Shown here: positions 10,901-20,074 of the stretch, one piece after another
How positions within the stretch are numbered: the first letter of the stretch is position 1
Layout: each line of letters opens with the position of its first letter
DNA from: Sphagnum compactum
Lineage: Eukaryota; Bryophyta; Sphagnopsida; Sphagnales
Direction: 5' to 3'
Length of the DNA: 64,000 nt
Assembly: GCA_965153455.1 (NCBI GenBank)
Contig: OZ234501.1
Coordinates: 620,001-684,000, forward strand
Translations under genes and position numbers: made by a program
The notes under the pieces: generated by a model
Seen by the model: the letters and a program-made list of their open reading frames with translations, nothing else
Told to the model about the DNA's origin: nothing
The model's database searches: none

Positions 10901-11897
10901 TCTTCATTTTTGGAACATGAAGAACTTGGGTGATGGTTGTGTGTGTCAATTGGCCTCCCACTTGCAATGTGGCTTTGATGCTCCCCTTGCCAATGGCCTC
11001 CAAAACGGTGTCATCGCCCATGAACACCCTCCTTGGGGAAATGCGCTCGTACGTGGTAAACCATTCTTGTTCGAATGTCATGTGTTGCGTTGCACCCGAA
11101 TCCACAATCCAATCATACGTGGTATGATCATTGGCACTCAATGCCGCAACAAACATTTGTTCGTGATCTTCACAAGCTTGATTAACTTTTTCTTTTTCAT
11201 CATTTTTCTTCTTCAAACAATTTCTCACAAAATGTCCGGGTTTCTTACAATAAAAGCAAAGCTTCTCATTTGGCTTGTGAGTTTTGTTCACTAATGCGGT
11301 AGTCTCGAAATTCTCACATTCTTTTCTTTTGGACACTTCGTGAAGCAACCTTGCTACAACGAATTGAAGGTCTACATCTTTCGTGGACATGGACTCCAAG
11401 CTTGTGACTAAGTTATCAAAGGATGGAGGAAGGCTCATGAGGAGTACCATGTAAACATCTTCATCCGTAATGTTCACCTCGATGGAACGTAGTTGGTCCG
11501 CAGGGGCTTTCACCGTGTTGATGTGCACAAGCATGTCATCTCCTTCTTGCATTTTGATGGTGAAGAATCGCCTTCGAAGGAACAACTTGTTGCCAATGGT
11601 CTTAGCTTCATGCACACCACAAAGAGCCTCCCACGCACTTCTCACATTGTCACAATATTGAATGTGTGCAAGTTGGGCATCCGTGAGATGTTCGCAAAGC
11701 AATGCAAAAGCCTTGGTCTCTTTTTCGTTGTAATCGGCCCTTGCAACTTCTTCACTTGGCAAGGTGGCACTCCCATCAACAAATTTCCAAAGCCCATGTT
11801 TGAAAAGCATCATGCGCATTTTGAACTTCCAAAGGTGAAAGTTGCCACCATCAAACTTCTCCATGACTTTCAAGGACTCCATTTGAAAAGAAGACAT
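7983..11897 (-). CDS. Copia Gag-Pol polyprotein, intact
   Basis: A 1304-residue retrotransposon polyprotein in one frame. I start it at the ATG at 11897 (MSSFQMES...); the frame stays open upstream only as far as a TTG, not a plausible plant start. Domains, numbered from that ATG: Gag nucleocapsid-type UBN2 region 1-200; zinc knuckle CFYCKKPGHFVRNC near 214-227; aspartic protease DSGA near 266-269; GAG-pre-integrase HHCC zinc finger about 400-435 (H..H..C..C); integrase with D463 (HTDVCGP), D526 (SDNGG) and E562 (AERANR), a complete DDE triad with 35-residue spacing between the last two; reverse transcriptase with YVDD near 986-989; RNase H with CDADW and STTEAEYMA near the C-terminus. Integrase precedes reverse transcriptase, the Copia order. 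No frameshift or stop separates Gag from Pol. Confidence 0.97.
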   Translation of the reverse strand: MSSFQMESLKVMEKFDGGNFHLWKFKMRMMLFKHGLWKFVDGSATLPSEEVARADYNEKETKAFALLCEHLTDAQLAHIQYCDNVRSAWEALCGVHEAKTIGNKLFLRRRFFTIKMQEGDDMLVHINTVKAPADQLRSIEVNITDEDVYMVLLMSLPPSFDNLVTSLESMSTKDVDLQFVVARLLHEVSKRKECENFETTALVNKTHKPNEKLCFYCKKPGHFVRNCLKKKNDEKEKVNQACEDHEQMFVAALSANDHTTYDWIVDSGATQHMTFEQEWFTTYERISPRRVFMGDDTVLEAIGKGSIKATLQVGGQLTHTTITQVLHVPKMKNNLISVSKLISEGFKMEFDNDGRKVNDARGVVVAQPRRDKNLYLLNVKVRKDMAHIANSLEESAMLWHERLGHLNMASLKELDAMVDGMNLKEVPLHHICEGCVKGKHQRTSYPKDGATRASQLLEIVHTDVCGPMKTTSHGGARYFLTFIDDFSRKTHVYLLKAKGEAFEKFKQYKALVENEIGHKIKVLRSDNGGEFVSKKFDAFLAECGIQRQTSAPYSPQQNGVAERANRTIMECARSMIFAQGLEFEFWGEAVNTAVYIKNRCPTKALDSKTPQEAWSGRKPDVSHLRVFGCKAFAHVPDEKRTKLDSKPMPCVFLGYYEGTKAYRLMCVKTKRIMKSRDVVFVEGSKEIGGVPHLEKEENVVVHEEVEGEEPLAFSQDRPLSETRMEGVQSESTQGSSSEEKFVVSNDNPSCEPSQDIARERPQRQRRECPRDWRIATKDVERATVAFLEEPQNIEEALTCENSKEWECAMREEYDSLMTNNTWTLVPLPAGRKPVSCKWVFKIKQGANGEVERYKARLVARGFTQTYGVDYNETFAPLAKFASIRCILALAALEDMEIHQMDVKTAFLNGELEEEIYMERPQGFVHQGGEHLVCKLHKSLYGLKQSPRAWNQKLDAFLKSIEFMKSEADPSVYVAQVRDVKFFIVVYVDDLILVCNDQNKLLQIKEELSQKFEMKDLGELHFFLGMEVERNRDERLLRINQIKYLKEILKRFRMEECKPIGVPLDPKVKLQRNVNGNDESKGFPYQQAVGSLMYAMLCTRPDLAYPISVLSQHMANPNMEHWMAVKRIFRYLQGTLQMKLQFGGTPSKEVLGYCDADWGGDLEDRRSTTGFVFMIGGGAISWSSKRQPTIALSTTEAEYMANTQATKEAIWITKLMMDLGYMEEKKMMVIRCDNQGAISLTKNPTHHARTKHIDVQHHFVRERVENGEVRFEYCPTEHMVTDVLTKALSKERHHKLINMFGLETS

Positions 11898-12554
11898 TTT
11901 GAACACAAATGCTACAACAAACACTCTCAAACTTGAAAGTTGAAGTTTTCAACAACTAAAAGAACTATCTTCCAAACACTTTCACTTGGAAAACCTTGAT
12001 ACTTTCAAAAACAAGTTTTTCACACTTGAAAAACTTATAACACCTTGAAGAAATCTCTTCCACACCTCTCACTCACTTGTAAGACTATTCTCTTCGCAAC
12101 CTTGCAAACTAAAAGCCTTCCCTCAAAAGGATTCTCCCTTTCAATGTTGTACAAGCAATCACTTTCAAAAAACTTAAACGAAACAAGTTTCTTAAAAACC
12201 TTTACAAGAAACTTGAAAAACTTCTCTTACACCTCAAACTTCAATGTTGGAAACCTCAAAAACTTGAAGAACTCTCTTTCACACTTTTGAACTTCAAACT
12301 TGAAACTTAAAGACTTGAAGAACACTCTTCCACACTTAAGAACTTACAACACTTTGAAGAAGTCTCTTCCACACCTCCCACTCACTTGGAAAAGTTGCAA
12401 GCTCCTTGTATGCCACCACTTGGAAATGAACTCTCTCTCCCTTTGCAAACTAAGAACCTTGTCTCAAAAGGATTCTCTCCTTTTTCCTATGCAATACAAG
12501 CTCAAACCTTTCACTACTTCTTGTTCTAACACAATGTCCTTTCTCTTGCTTGGT
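11898..12554 (-). other. Leader of Copia A
   Basis: Untranslated leader of about 660 bp between the primer-binding site and gag. It is composed of repeated words such as CTTGAAGAACTCTCTTCCACAC and CCCACTCACTTGG. Apparent reading frames here are low-complexity and not conserved between copies. Confidence 0.75.
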
Positions 12555-12568
12555 GTGGGCCCATAACC
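12555..12568 (-). other. Primer-binding site matching initiator tRNA-Met anticodon arm
   Basis: Directly abutting the 5' LTR, the minus strand reads GGTTATGGGCCCAC. The plus-strand sequence GTGGGCCCATAACC equals the anticodon stem-loop of plant initiator tRNA-Met (CAU anticodon). It is therefore complementary to an internally cut half-tRNA, not to the tRNA 3' end. Exact in copies B, A, D and F; one mismatch in C (2723-2736) and L (58751-58764). Confidence 0.85.
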
Positions 12569-13058
12569 TATTGGAAACAACTTGAAAACAAGCAAGAAAT
12601 GCAACACTCAAGGTTCATGAAATGTAACAATTGTATTAACTAAAAGAAGATTACAAAGGTTGTATGCTTCAAATGCTACAATCATAAAACTATGGCTTGT
12701 AACAACTAACAAAGCTTGAAGGTTTTATGTGCACTCAACAACTATGAAAGGAAAGAATGAAAGACAATTCAAAACCACTCCATTATATACTATCTCCTAA
12801 CCCTGAAGTAGCCGCCACTTAACCCTGACCTAGCCGCCACCAAACCCTAACCCTAGCCGCCGCCTAACCCTAGCCGCCACCAAACCCTAAACCTAGCCGC
12901 CGCCTAACCCTAACCCTAGCCGCCGCCAAACCCTAAGTAGTCTCCACTTCTAAACCCTAACCTAACAACTACAAGGATGTCTATACTATTCATCCTTTTG
13001 ATGAATGTTTAACACATTCATCAACATTGGGAATTAGAAACGAATAGTATTTCTAACA
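12569..13058 (-). repeat. 5' LTR of Copia A (490 bp)
   Basis: Complete LTR, TGTTAG to CCAATA on the minus strand, with U3 regulatory array and TATA box. The outer edge is followed by the target duplication GTTTC. Confidence 0.96.
12783..12962 (-). promoter_or_regulatory. Copia A U3 promoter: GCC-box and telo-box array plus TATA
   Basis: On the minus strand, a TATATAA (12783-12789) lies just downstream of about 170 bp of alternating GGCGGCT and TTAGGGTTT words. Counted on plus, the array has six AGCCGCC motifs (the GCC-box bound by AP2/ERF factors) and four AAACCCTAA telo-boxes. Their position directly upstream of the TATA box is what a promoter would show. That they drive transcription is inference. 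The same array is present in the other LTRs with variable unit number. Confidence 0.65.
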
Positions 13059-13063
13059 GTTTC

Positions 13064-13378
13064 GCTTCTCCTTCTTTATATGTTTTTTTCTAAAAGGTTC
13101 AGCTTTTCTTTCAAGTTCTCTCTCTCTTGCTTCTCGGCTTAACTTTCTCACTCATGGCCTCTATCAGTATGAAGAAATAAGCAAAAACGAATAGACAAAA
13201 TGAAAGTTGCAATAGTTTTTTATATTGTTTCAATTGAAAATGACTATGTGGCTATGAATGGACACAACCTTTAGGGTTGGACACTCCTAGAATATAGACG
13301 TCGATAAGTGCCTTTTTAAACATGTCGTTTTGATCATTACTAACAACTACATTATTGTGTTGAACATGCACATCATGG
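13064..13378. other. Flank of Copia A, no gene seen
   Basis: AT-rich host sequence continuing from 7479 once copy A is removed. Minus-strand reading gives a short charged stretch rich in Arg, Lys and Glu; nothing assignable. Confidence 0.4.
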
Positions 13379-15230
13379 TTATAAAGAATAGGCACATTTT
13401 TTTTTAATGCTGCCATGTGTCAAATGATTACTAACTGGTTCAAACTCTACAGGTTGAAGATCTTCAAGTTCAATAGGTAGTAGTTCAAGTACTCTAGTTT
13501 GAACAAGTTCATCAATGGCTAGGTCACTAGGTTTAACCAATACAAGTTGTAAATATTGATCTTCAATGAACATGTATGGCTTCAACTTGTTGATGTTGAC
13601 AAACATTGGGTTAGGATTAAACTTATCAATAGTGACAAGTAAAACAATATTATTAGGCAAACAGTATCCTATAAGGTCTAAACAGTTGTCTTAAAAATTT
13701 TGGAACATGTTTGGAAACAACTCTTAGAAACCATAATACATAGTTTCCAAATTGAAACTTAGTTTCAATGAACTGGTTCTATGACCATAATAATCTATTC
13801 CATTGGTTGGAAGTGTTAGAAATACTATTCGTTTCTAATTCCCAATGTTGATGAATGTGTTAAACATTCATCAAAAGGATGAATAGTATACACATCCTTA
13901 TAGTTGTTAGGTTAGGGTTTAGAAGTGGAGACTACTTAGGGTTTGGCGGCGGCTAGGGTTAGGGTTAGGCGGCGGCTAGGTTTAGGGTTTGGTGCCGGCT
14001 AGGGTTAGGGTTTGGTGGCGGCTAAGGTCAGGGTTAAGTGGCGGCTACTTCAGGGTTAGGAGATAGTATATAATGGAGTGGTTTTGAATTGTCTTTCATT
14101 CTTTCCTTTCATGGTTGTTGAGTGCACATAGAACCTTCAAGCTTTGTTAGTTGTTGCAAGCCATAGTTTTATGATTGTAGCATTTGAAGCATACAATCTT
14201 TGTAATCTTCTTTTAGTTAATACAATTGTTCCATTTCATGAACCTTGAGTGTTGCATTTCTTGCTTATTTTCAAGTTGTTTCCAATAGGAAGTAACTAGA
14301 TCCTGCACAATCAACATGTTTTCCTATAATTTCTTTTAATTTAGATAATTGGCTAGTTAGTACTCTAACAAATTGTGGATATTTGTTTTCACCAGGTTTA
14401 GATGGTAATAGATATTCTATGGGCAATAATGGATGTAATCCATACATAAGCTGAAATGGGGTATGACCGATTCCAACTTTGTAGGCAGTTTGATATGAAA
14501 ATAAGACTGTGGACAAGTGCTCATCCCACTCATTTTTTTTTTCATTAACTAATTTGGTTAATAAGGTTCCAAAAACCTTGTTTGTAGACTCAACCTATCC
14601 ATTCCCTTGTGGATAATAAATAGTAGAATTGGTATGCCTAAGAATAAAATGATCAATAAGGTATTTGATCGCATTGTTGATAAAATGGGTACCTTGATCA
14701 ATCACAATAATTAATGGACATCTAAATATCGTAAGAATGTGTTCATATAAAAACTTGGTGGTTACTGCAGTAGTGTTGGTGCGAAGTGCTCCGGCTTCCA
14801 CCCACTTAGTTGCATAGTTAGTGGCTACCAGAATGTATTGGTTGCTTGATATTCTACTTGCAAGTTTAACAAGTCCAATAAAATCCAATCCCCATTTTTG
14901 AAATGGTTCTTCAAGTAATGTAATAACTAGTTTGCCAAATTTTGCGTCAACATGTTACATGTTCTTTCACATTGATCACATGTTCAACAATATTCATGAA
15001 CATCTCAATTCCTCATTGGCCACCAATAACTAGCATCTATGACCTTTTGCACAGTAATATCAAAAGAGAAATGGCCTCCTATAATTCTTCCATGTAATTC
15101 TTGCAAAATTGTGGACACCTGTTCTAGTTGTAAAACTCGATGAAACTTGTTATCTTGTCCAAATCTATATAATACTCCTTCTTGAAGCACAAATGGTTCA
15201 ACTATTTGGGCTAAATATTATCTTTGGGAT
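13379..15230 (-). pseudogene. Ty3/gypsy integrase relic, interrupted by a solo LTR
   Basis: Minus-strand gypsy pol. It includes the integrase zinc-binding region (15005-15190, ELHGRIIGGHF and YWWP), core (14595-14888, [21 protein letters not shown] and YYPQGNG), downstream core (14271-14516, TAYKVGIGHTPFQLMYG), and a C-terminal part after the LTR insertion (13379-13660, including NKLKPYM). Several stops and frameshifts break it. A 474-bp solo Copia LTR (13814-14287) splits it. The same gypsy family recurs forward at 62740-64000 and, more diverged, at 21860-23265. Confidence 0.85.
13814..14287 (+). repeat. Solo Copia LTR with target duplication, in gypsy integrase
   Basis: Plus-orientation LTR of the main Copia family (TGTTAG to CCAATA, 474 bp) flanked by perfect GGAAG repeats (13809-13813 and 14288-14292). 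Shorter than 490 bp through loss of array units. No internal sequence remains. Confidence 0.95.
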
Positions 15231-15339
15231 GTTATAAATCTTTCTAGCATCATGTTAGTTTGACTTACAATGTTCTACTAACCACACTAGAAATTAATAC
15301 AGTAGTTAAACCTATAGTATCTGTTGTTACAATTAAATC

Positions 15340-15981
15340 AACATTAACCTATACCAATTGTGGTAAAACCAGTAATTCAATGGAGACCTATCATAACAAA
15401 AAAAAGAGGTACCAATAATGCCAACCACTATAGTTAAGTCTACAAAACCTATGAAAAGGAACTAAGACCTAACCTGTTAAATCAAGAAAAATACCTTTCT
15501 GTTATCCCTGTATAATTTGTTCTAGTGTAGAACGTAGATGTGGAGAATGCCCTAGGAAGATTAAGGTACAAAACATATTCAGAACTAAACCTGTTAGTTC
15601 CAATGCCACAACAACACCTAAACCGCCTAAAACTCATAATGTGCCACTTAATGTAGTAGCTACTGTTACCATTCGTAGCCATAGGTTTCCATAGTAGTTG
15701 TTTAAAGAAAGAAAGTCGGTTAAAGCTAAAGGAGCTAAAGATTGGCAACAAAAAGAGTGTCTACATGATTCGTTCATTAGCATTGTTAGACAATTATAGC
15801 ATGGTGGGATTGATAAACTATCTGCTACCATCAATGAAGGTTCATTACAAAGTAATTAGGCTGGATTGCATGATAATCCTACTACAACTCAACTAGTTAA
15901 AAGAAGTCGTACCAGTGAAGCGAATCAACAACTTGTAATTTCATAATAGGTTACCACAAAGAAAACTTTAGAAGAAATTAT
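15340..15981 (+). pseudogene. Gypsy Gag zinc-knuckle fragment, forward
   Basis: A plus-strand frame from about 15485 reads PCIICSSVERRCGECPRK. This is the CX2CX4HX4C retroviral zinc knuckle in which the histidine position is Arg. A Thr/Pro-rich linker follows. It is opposite in strand to the adjacent integrase relic, so it is a separate fragment or a rearranged part of one. Stops are frequent and no function is expected. Confidence 0.5.
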
Positions 15982-16133
15982 TATTGGAAACAACTTGAAA
16001 ACAAGCAAGAAATGAAACACTCAAGGTTCATGAAATGGAACAATTGTATTAACTAACAAGAAGATTACAAAGGTTGTATGCTTCAAAATGCTACAATCAC
16101 AAAACTATGACTTGCAACAACTAACAAAGGTTG
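15982..16133 (-). repeat. Partial Copia LTR
   Basis: The first 152 bp (plus reading, TATTGGAAACAAC...) of a family LTR, ended at CAAAGGTTG where a second, full LTR begins at 16134. The two are head-to-tail. The rest of this LTR is not found beyond copy F, so it was lost. Confidence 0.88.
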
Positions 16134-16623
16134 TATTGGAAACAACTTGAAAACAAGCAAGAAATGAAAGCTTCAAGGTTCATGAAATGGAACAATTGTA
16201 TTAACTAACAAGAAGATTACAAAGGTTGTATGCTTCAAATGCTACAATCACAAAACTATGGCTTGCAACAACTAACAAAGGTTGAAGGTTCTATGTGCAC
16301 TCAAAAACCACGAAAGGAGAGAATGAAAGACATCTCAAAACTACTCCATTATATACTATCTCCTAACCCTAAAGTAGCTACCACTTAACCCTAACCTAGC
16401 CACCGCCAAACCCTAACCCTAACCGCCGCCAAACCCTAACCCTAGCCGCCACTTTGACCTAGCCGCCACCAAACCCAACCCTAGCCGCCGCCAAACCCTA
16501 AGTAGTCTCCACTTCTAAACCCTAACCTAACTACTACAAGGATGTGAATATTATTCATCCTCTTGATGAATGTTTAACACATTCATCAACATTGGGAATT
16601 AGAAACGAATAGTATTTCTAACA
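16134..16623 (-). repeat. 3' LTR of Copia F (490 bp)
   Basis: Full family LTR followed by the conserved polypurine tract at 16624-16635. It is inserted directly against the partial LTR at 15982-16133. Confidence 0.92.
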
Positions 16624-19093
16624 CTCCCACTCTATGAAGTTTCTAATCTGAACATGTTTATCAACTTATGATGTCGTTCTTTAGATAATGCCTTAGTAAG
16701 GACATCCGCCACCATGTGTTCGGTTGGACAATATTCAAATCCAACTTCTCCATTTTCAACTCATTCTCGAACAAAATGATGTTGTACATCAATGTGTTTT
16801 GTTTGTGCATGGTGAGTGGGATTCTTGGTCAATGATATCGCACCTTGATTGTCGCATCGAATCACCATCATTTTCTTCTCCTCCATGTATCCTAAATCCA
16901 TCATCAATTTTGTTATCCATATGGTGGACCTCCTATCTTCAAGATCACCACCCCAATCCGCATCGCAATATCCAAGAACTTCCTTGGATGGTGTTGCACC
17001 AAATTGTAATTTCATTTGCAATGTACTTTGCAAATATCGAAAGATTCATTTGACGGCCATCCAATGCTCCATGTTAGGGTTCGCCATGTGTTGACTCAAC
17101 ACGCTTATTGGGTATGCCAAGTCGGGTCGTGTGCACAACATGGCATACATCAAAGACCCAACCGCTTGTTGATATGGAAATCCCTTTGATTCATCATTTC
17201 CATTTGATTTCCTCTGTAATTTCACCTTGGGATCCAATGGAACTCCAATGGGCTTACATTCTTGCATTCGAAAACGTTTCAATATTTCCTTGAGGTATTT
17301 GATTTGGTTGATGCGTAGGAGTCTTTCATCACGATTCCTTTCCACCTCCATCCCCAAAAAGAAATGCAACTCTCCGAGGTCCTTCATTTCAAACTTTTGA
17401 CTCAATTCCTCTTTGATTTGCAAAAGTTTGTTTTCATCGTTGCACACCAAAATGAGGCCGTTCACATAGACCACAATGAAAAACTTCACATCTCCCACTT
17501 GTGCAACGTACACACTAGGATCGGCCTCACTCTTCATAAATTCAATGCTTTTGAGAAACGCATCTAACTTTTGATTCCATGCCCTTGGAAATTGTTTCAA
17601 ACCATACAAGGACTTTTGAAGCTTACACACGAGATGTTCACCTCCTTGGTGCACGAACCCTTGAGGTTGCTCCATGTAAATCTCCTCTTCAAACTCGCCA
17701 TTGAGAAATGCGGTTTTCACGTCCATTTGATGGATCTCCATGTCTTCCAAGGCCGCCAATGCAAGAATACAACGAATAGATGTAAATTTTGCGACCGGCG
17801 CAAAAGTTTCGTTGTAATCCACTCCATAGGTTTGGGTAAAACCTCTTGCCACTAATCTAGCCTTGTAGCGTTCCACTTCCCCATTTGCGCCTTGTTTGAT
17901 TTTGAACACCCATTTGCAAGAAACGAGTTTCCTACCGGCGGGAAGTGGTACCAAAGTCCATGTGTTGTTTGTCATGAGGGAATCATATTCTTCTTGCATC
18001 GCACACTCCCACTCCTTAGAATTTTCACATGTCAATGCTTCTTCAATATTTTGGGGCTCGTCCAAAAATGTAACGGTGGTGCGCTCCACCTCCTTGGTAG
18101 CAATCCACCAATCTTGAGGCCATTCCCTTCGTTGCCTTTGAGGTCTTTCCCTCGGCACATCTTGTGAAGGTTCACAAGATGGGTTATCATTGGAAACAAC
18201 AAATTCTTCTTCTGATGAAGAACTTGGTGTGGATTCACTTTACACACCTTCCATTCTTGTTTCATTCAAAGGTGTATCTTGACTAAAGGTTAATGGTTCT
18301 TCTCCTTCAACTTCTTCATGCACAACTACATTTTCTTCTTTCTCAAGATGAGGTACACCACCTATTTCCTTTGACCCTTCAATGAACACGACATCTCTAC
18401 TTTTGATGATTCTCTTGGTTTTCACACACATCAAGCGATACACTTTGGTGCCTTCGTAATATCCTAAAAAGACACAAGGCATGGACTTGGACTCTAATTT
18501 GATCCTCTTCTCATCGAGGACATGTGCAAAGGCTTTACAACCAAAAACTCTTAAATGGGACACATCGGGTTTCCTACCACTCCACGCTTCTTGAGGGGTC
18601 TTGGAATCAAGAGCCTTGGTTGGACATCAATTTTTGATGTACACCGTCATGTTCACCGCTTTGCCCCATAATTCAAGTTCCAACCCTTGTGCAAGAATCA
18701 TGCTTCTTGCACATTCCATGATGGTTCTATTGGCACGTTCTACAACACCGTTTTGTTGTGGGGAATAGGGCGCACTTGTTTGTCGTTGAATTCCACATTC
18801 CGCAAAAAATGCGTCAAATTTCTTAAACACAAATTCTGCTCCGTTGTCGGAACGTAGCACTTTGATTTTGTGACCAATTTCGTTCTCCACCAACGCCTTG
18901 TATTGTTTGGATTTTTCAAACGCTTCTCCTTTCGCCTTCACAAGATAGACATGAGTTTTTCTTGAGAAATCATCAATGAAAGTGAGAAAGTATCGCGCTT
19001 CACCATGCGATGTAATCTTCATTGGCCCGCACACATCGGTGTGCACAATCTCCAAAAGTTGTGCAGCCCTCGTTGCTCCGTCCTTGGGAAATG
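16624..19093 (-). pseudogene. Copia F pol, decayed
   Basis: Minus-strand remnant of the same polyprotein as copy A. Recognisable are RNase H (16761-17033), reverse transcriptase (17046-18158; the YVDD active site reads YVNG, losing both catalytic Asp residues), the linker (18240-18563) and integrase (18627-19100, SDNGAEF and VVERANR). Breaks include an RNase H deletion near 16921 (joining ...CCATATG to GTGGACC), a stop in the linker near 18241, and a deletion at about 19093 that removes all of gag and protease and joins integrase straight to the leader. Confidence 0.92.
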
Positions 19094-19623
19094 ATTGCAA
19101 CCTTGCGAACTAAAAGCCTTCCCTTAAAAGGATTCTCCCTTTCTATGTTGTGCAAGCAAACGCTTTCAAAAACTTAAAAATAAGTTTTTCTAAAACCTTT
19201 TCAAGAAACTTGAAAAACTTTTCTTATACCTCAAACTTCAATATTGAAACTTTCAACAACTTGAAGAACTCTCTTCCACACACTTTCTCAAACTTCAACG
19301 TTGAAAACCTCAAAAACTTGAAGAACTCCCTTTCACACTTTTGAACTTAAAACTTGAAACTTAAAGACTTGAAGAACACTCTTCCACACTTAAGAACTTA
19401 CAACACTTTGAAGAAGTCTTTTCCACACCTCCCACTTACTTGGAAAAGTTGCTAGCTCCTTGTATGGCACCACTTGGAAATGAACTCCCACTCACTTTGC
19501 AAACTAAGAACCTTGTCTCAAAAGGATTCTCTCCTTTTTTCTATGCAATACAAGCTCAAAACCTTTCACTACTTATTATTCTAACACAATGTCCTTTTTC
19601 TTGCTTGGTGTGGGCCCATAACC
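19094..19623 (-). other. Leader of Copia F
   Basis: Family leader, joined to integrase by the deletion at 19093, ending in an exact primer-binding site (19610-19623). Confidence 0.8.
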
Positions 19624-20074
19624 TATTGGAAACAACTTGAAAACAAGCAAGAAATGAAAGCTTCAAGGTTCATGAAATGGAACAATTGTATTAACTAACA
19701 AGAAGATTACAAAGGTTGTATGCTTCAAAATGCTACAATCACAAAACTATGGCTTGTAACAACTAACAAAGGTTGAAGGTTCTATGTGCACTCAAAAACA
19801 TGAAAGGAGAGAATGAGAGACAACTCAGAACCACTCCATTATATACTATCTCCTAACCCTAAAGTAGCCGTCACTTAACCCTAACGTAGCCGCCGCCAAA
19901 CCCTAACCCTAGCTGCCACTTTAACCTAGCCGCCACCAAACCCTAACCCTAGCCGCCGCCAAACCCTAAGTAGTCTCCACTTCTAAACCCTAACCTAACT
20001 ACTACAAGGATGTGAATACTATTCATCCTTTTGATGAATGTTTAACACATTCATCAACATTGGGAATTAGAAAC
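19624..20074 (-). repeat. 5' LTR of Copia F, outer tip missing
   Basis: Family LTR from TATTGG (plus) to GGGAATTAGAAAC. The final 16 or so bases, including the terminal TGTTAG, are replaced by unrelated ATCACTATC. With the outer terminus lost, no target duplication can be scored. Confidence 0.88.

Larger units (their letters stand above)
7480..13063 (-). mobile_element. Complete young Ty1/copia element A
   Basis: Full-length element of 5574 bp (7485-13058) flanked by a perfect 5-bp direct repeat GTTTC (7480-7484 and 13059-13063). Order on the minus strand: 5' LTR, half-tRNA type primer-binding site, repeat-rich leader of about 660 bp, one Gag-Pol frame, polypurine tract, 3' LTR. The two 490-bp LTRs differ at only five positions by my alignment (about 1%). 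With the intact frame this indicates recent insertion and possible competence. It is the reference for the many broken copies in this window. Confidence 0.97.

Noticed and set aside
10683-11294. 203-residue plus-strand frame as a gene
   Set aside because: It is antisense to the intact Copia Gag-Pol, and its composition is explained by the opposite strand. The other plus-strand frames across 8075-11936 and 16724-18167 are shadows of the same kind.
11898-11930. Extending the Copia A polyprotein 11 residues upstream
   Set aside because: The extension begins with TTG, not ATG. The family start is the ATG at 11897.
12555-12568. GTGGGCCCATAACC as part of a tRNA-Met gene
   Set aside because: Only 14 nt match. 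The rest of the tRNA cloverleaf is absent, and the position beside each 5' LTR fits a primer-binding site.
12800-12965. CCCTAA-rich stretches as interstitial telomere DNA
   Set aside because: The words are interrupted by AGCCGCC units, sit at the same place in every LTR of the family, and are not tandem CCCTAAA. They belong to the LTR promoter.
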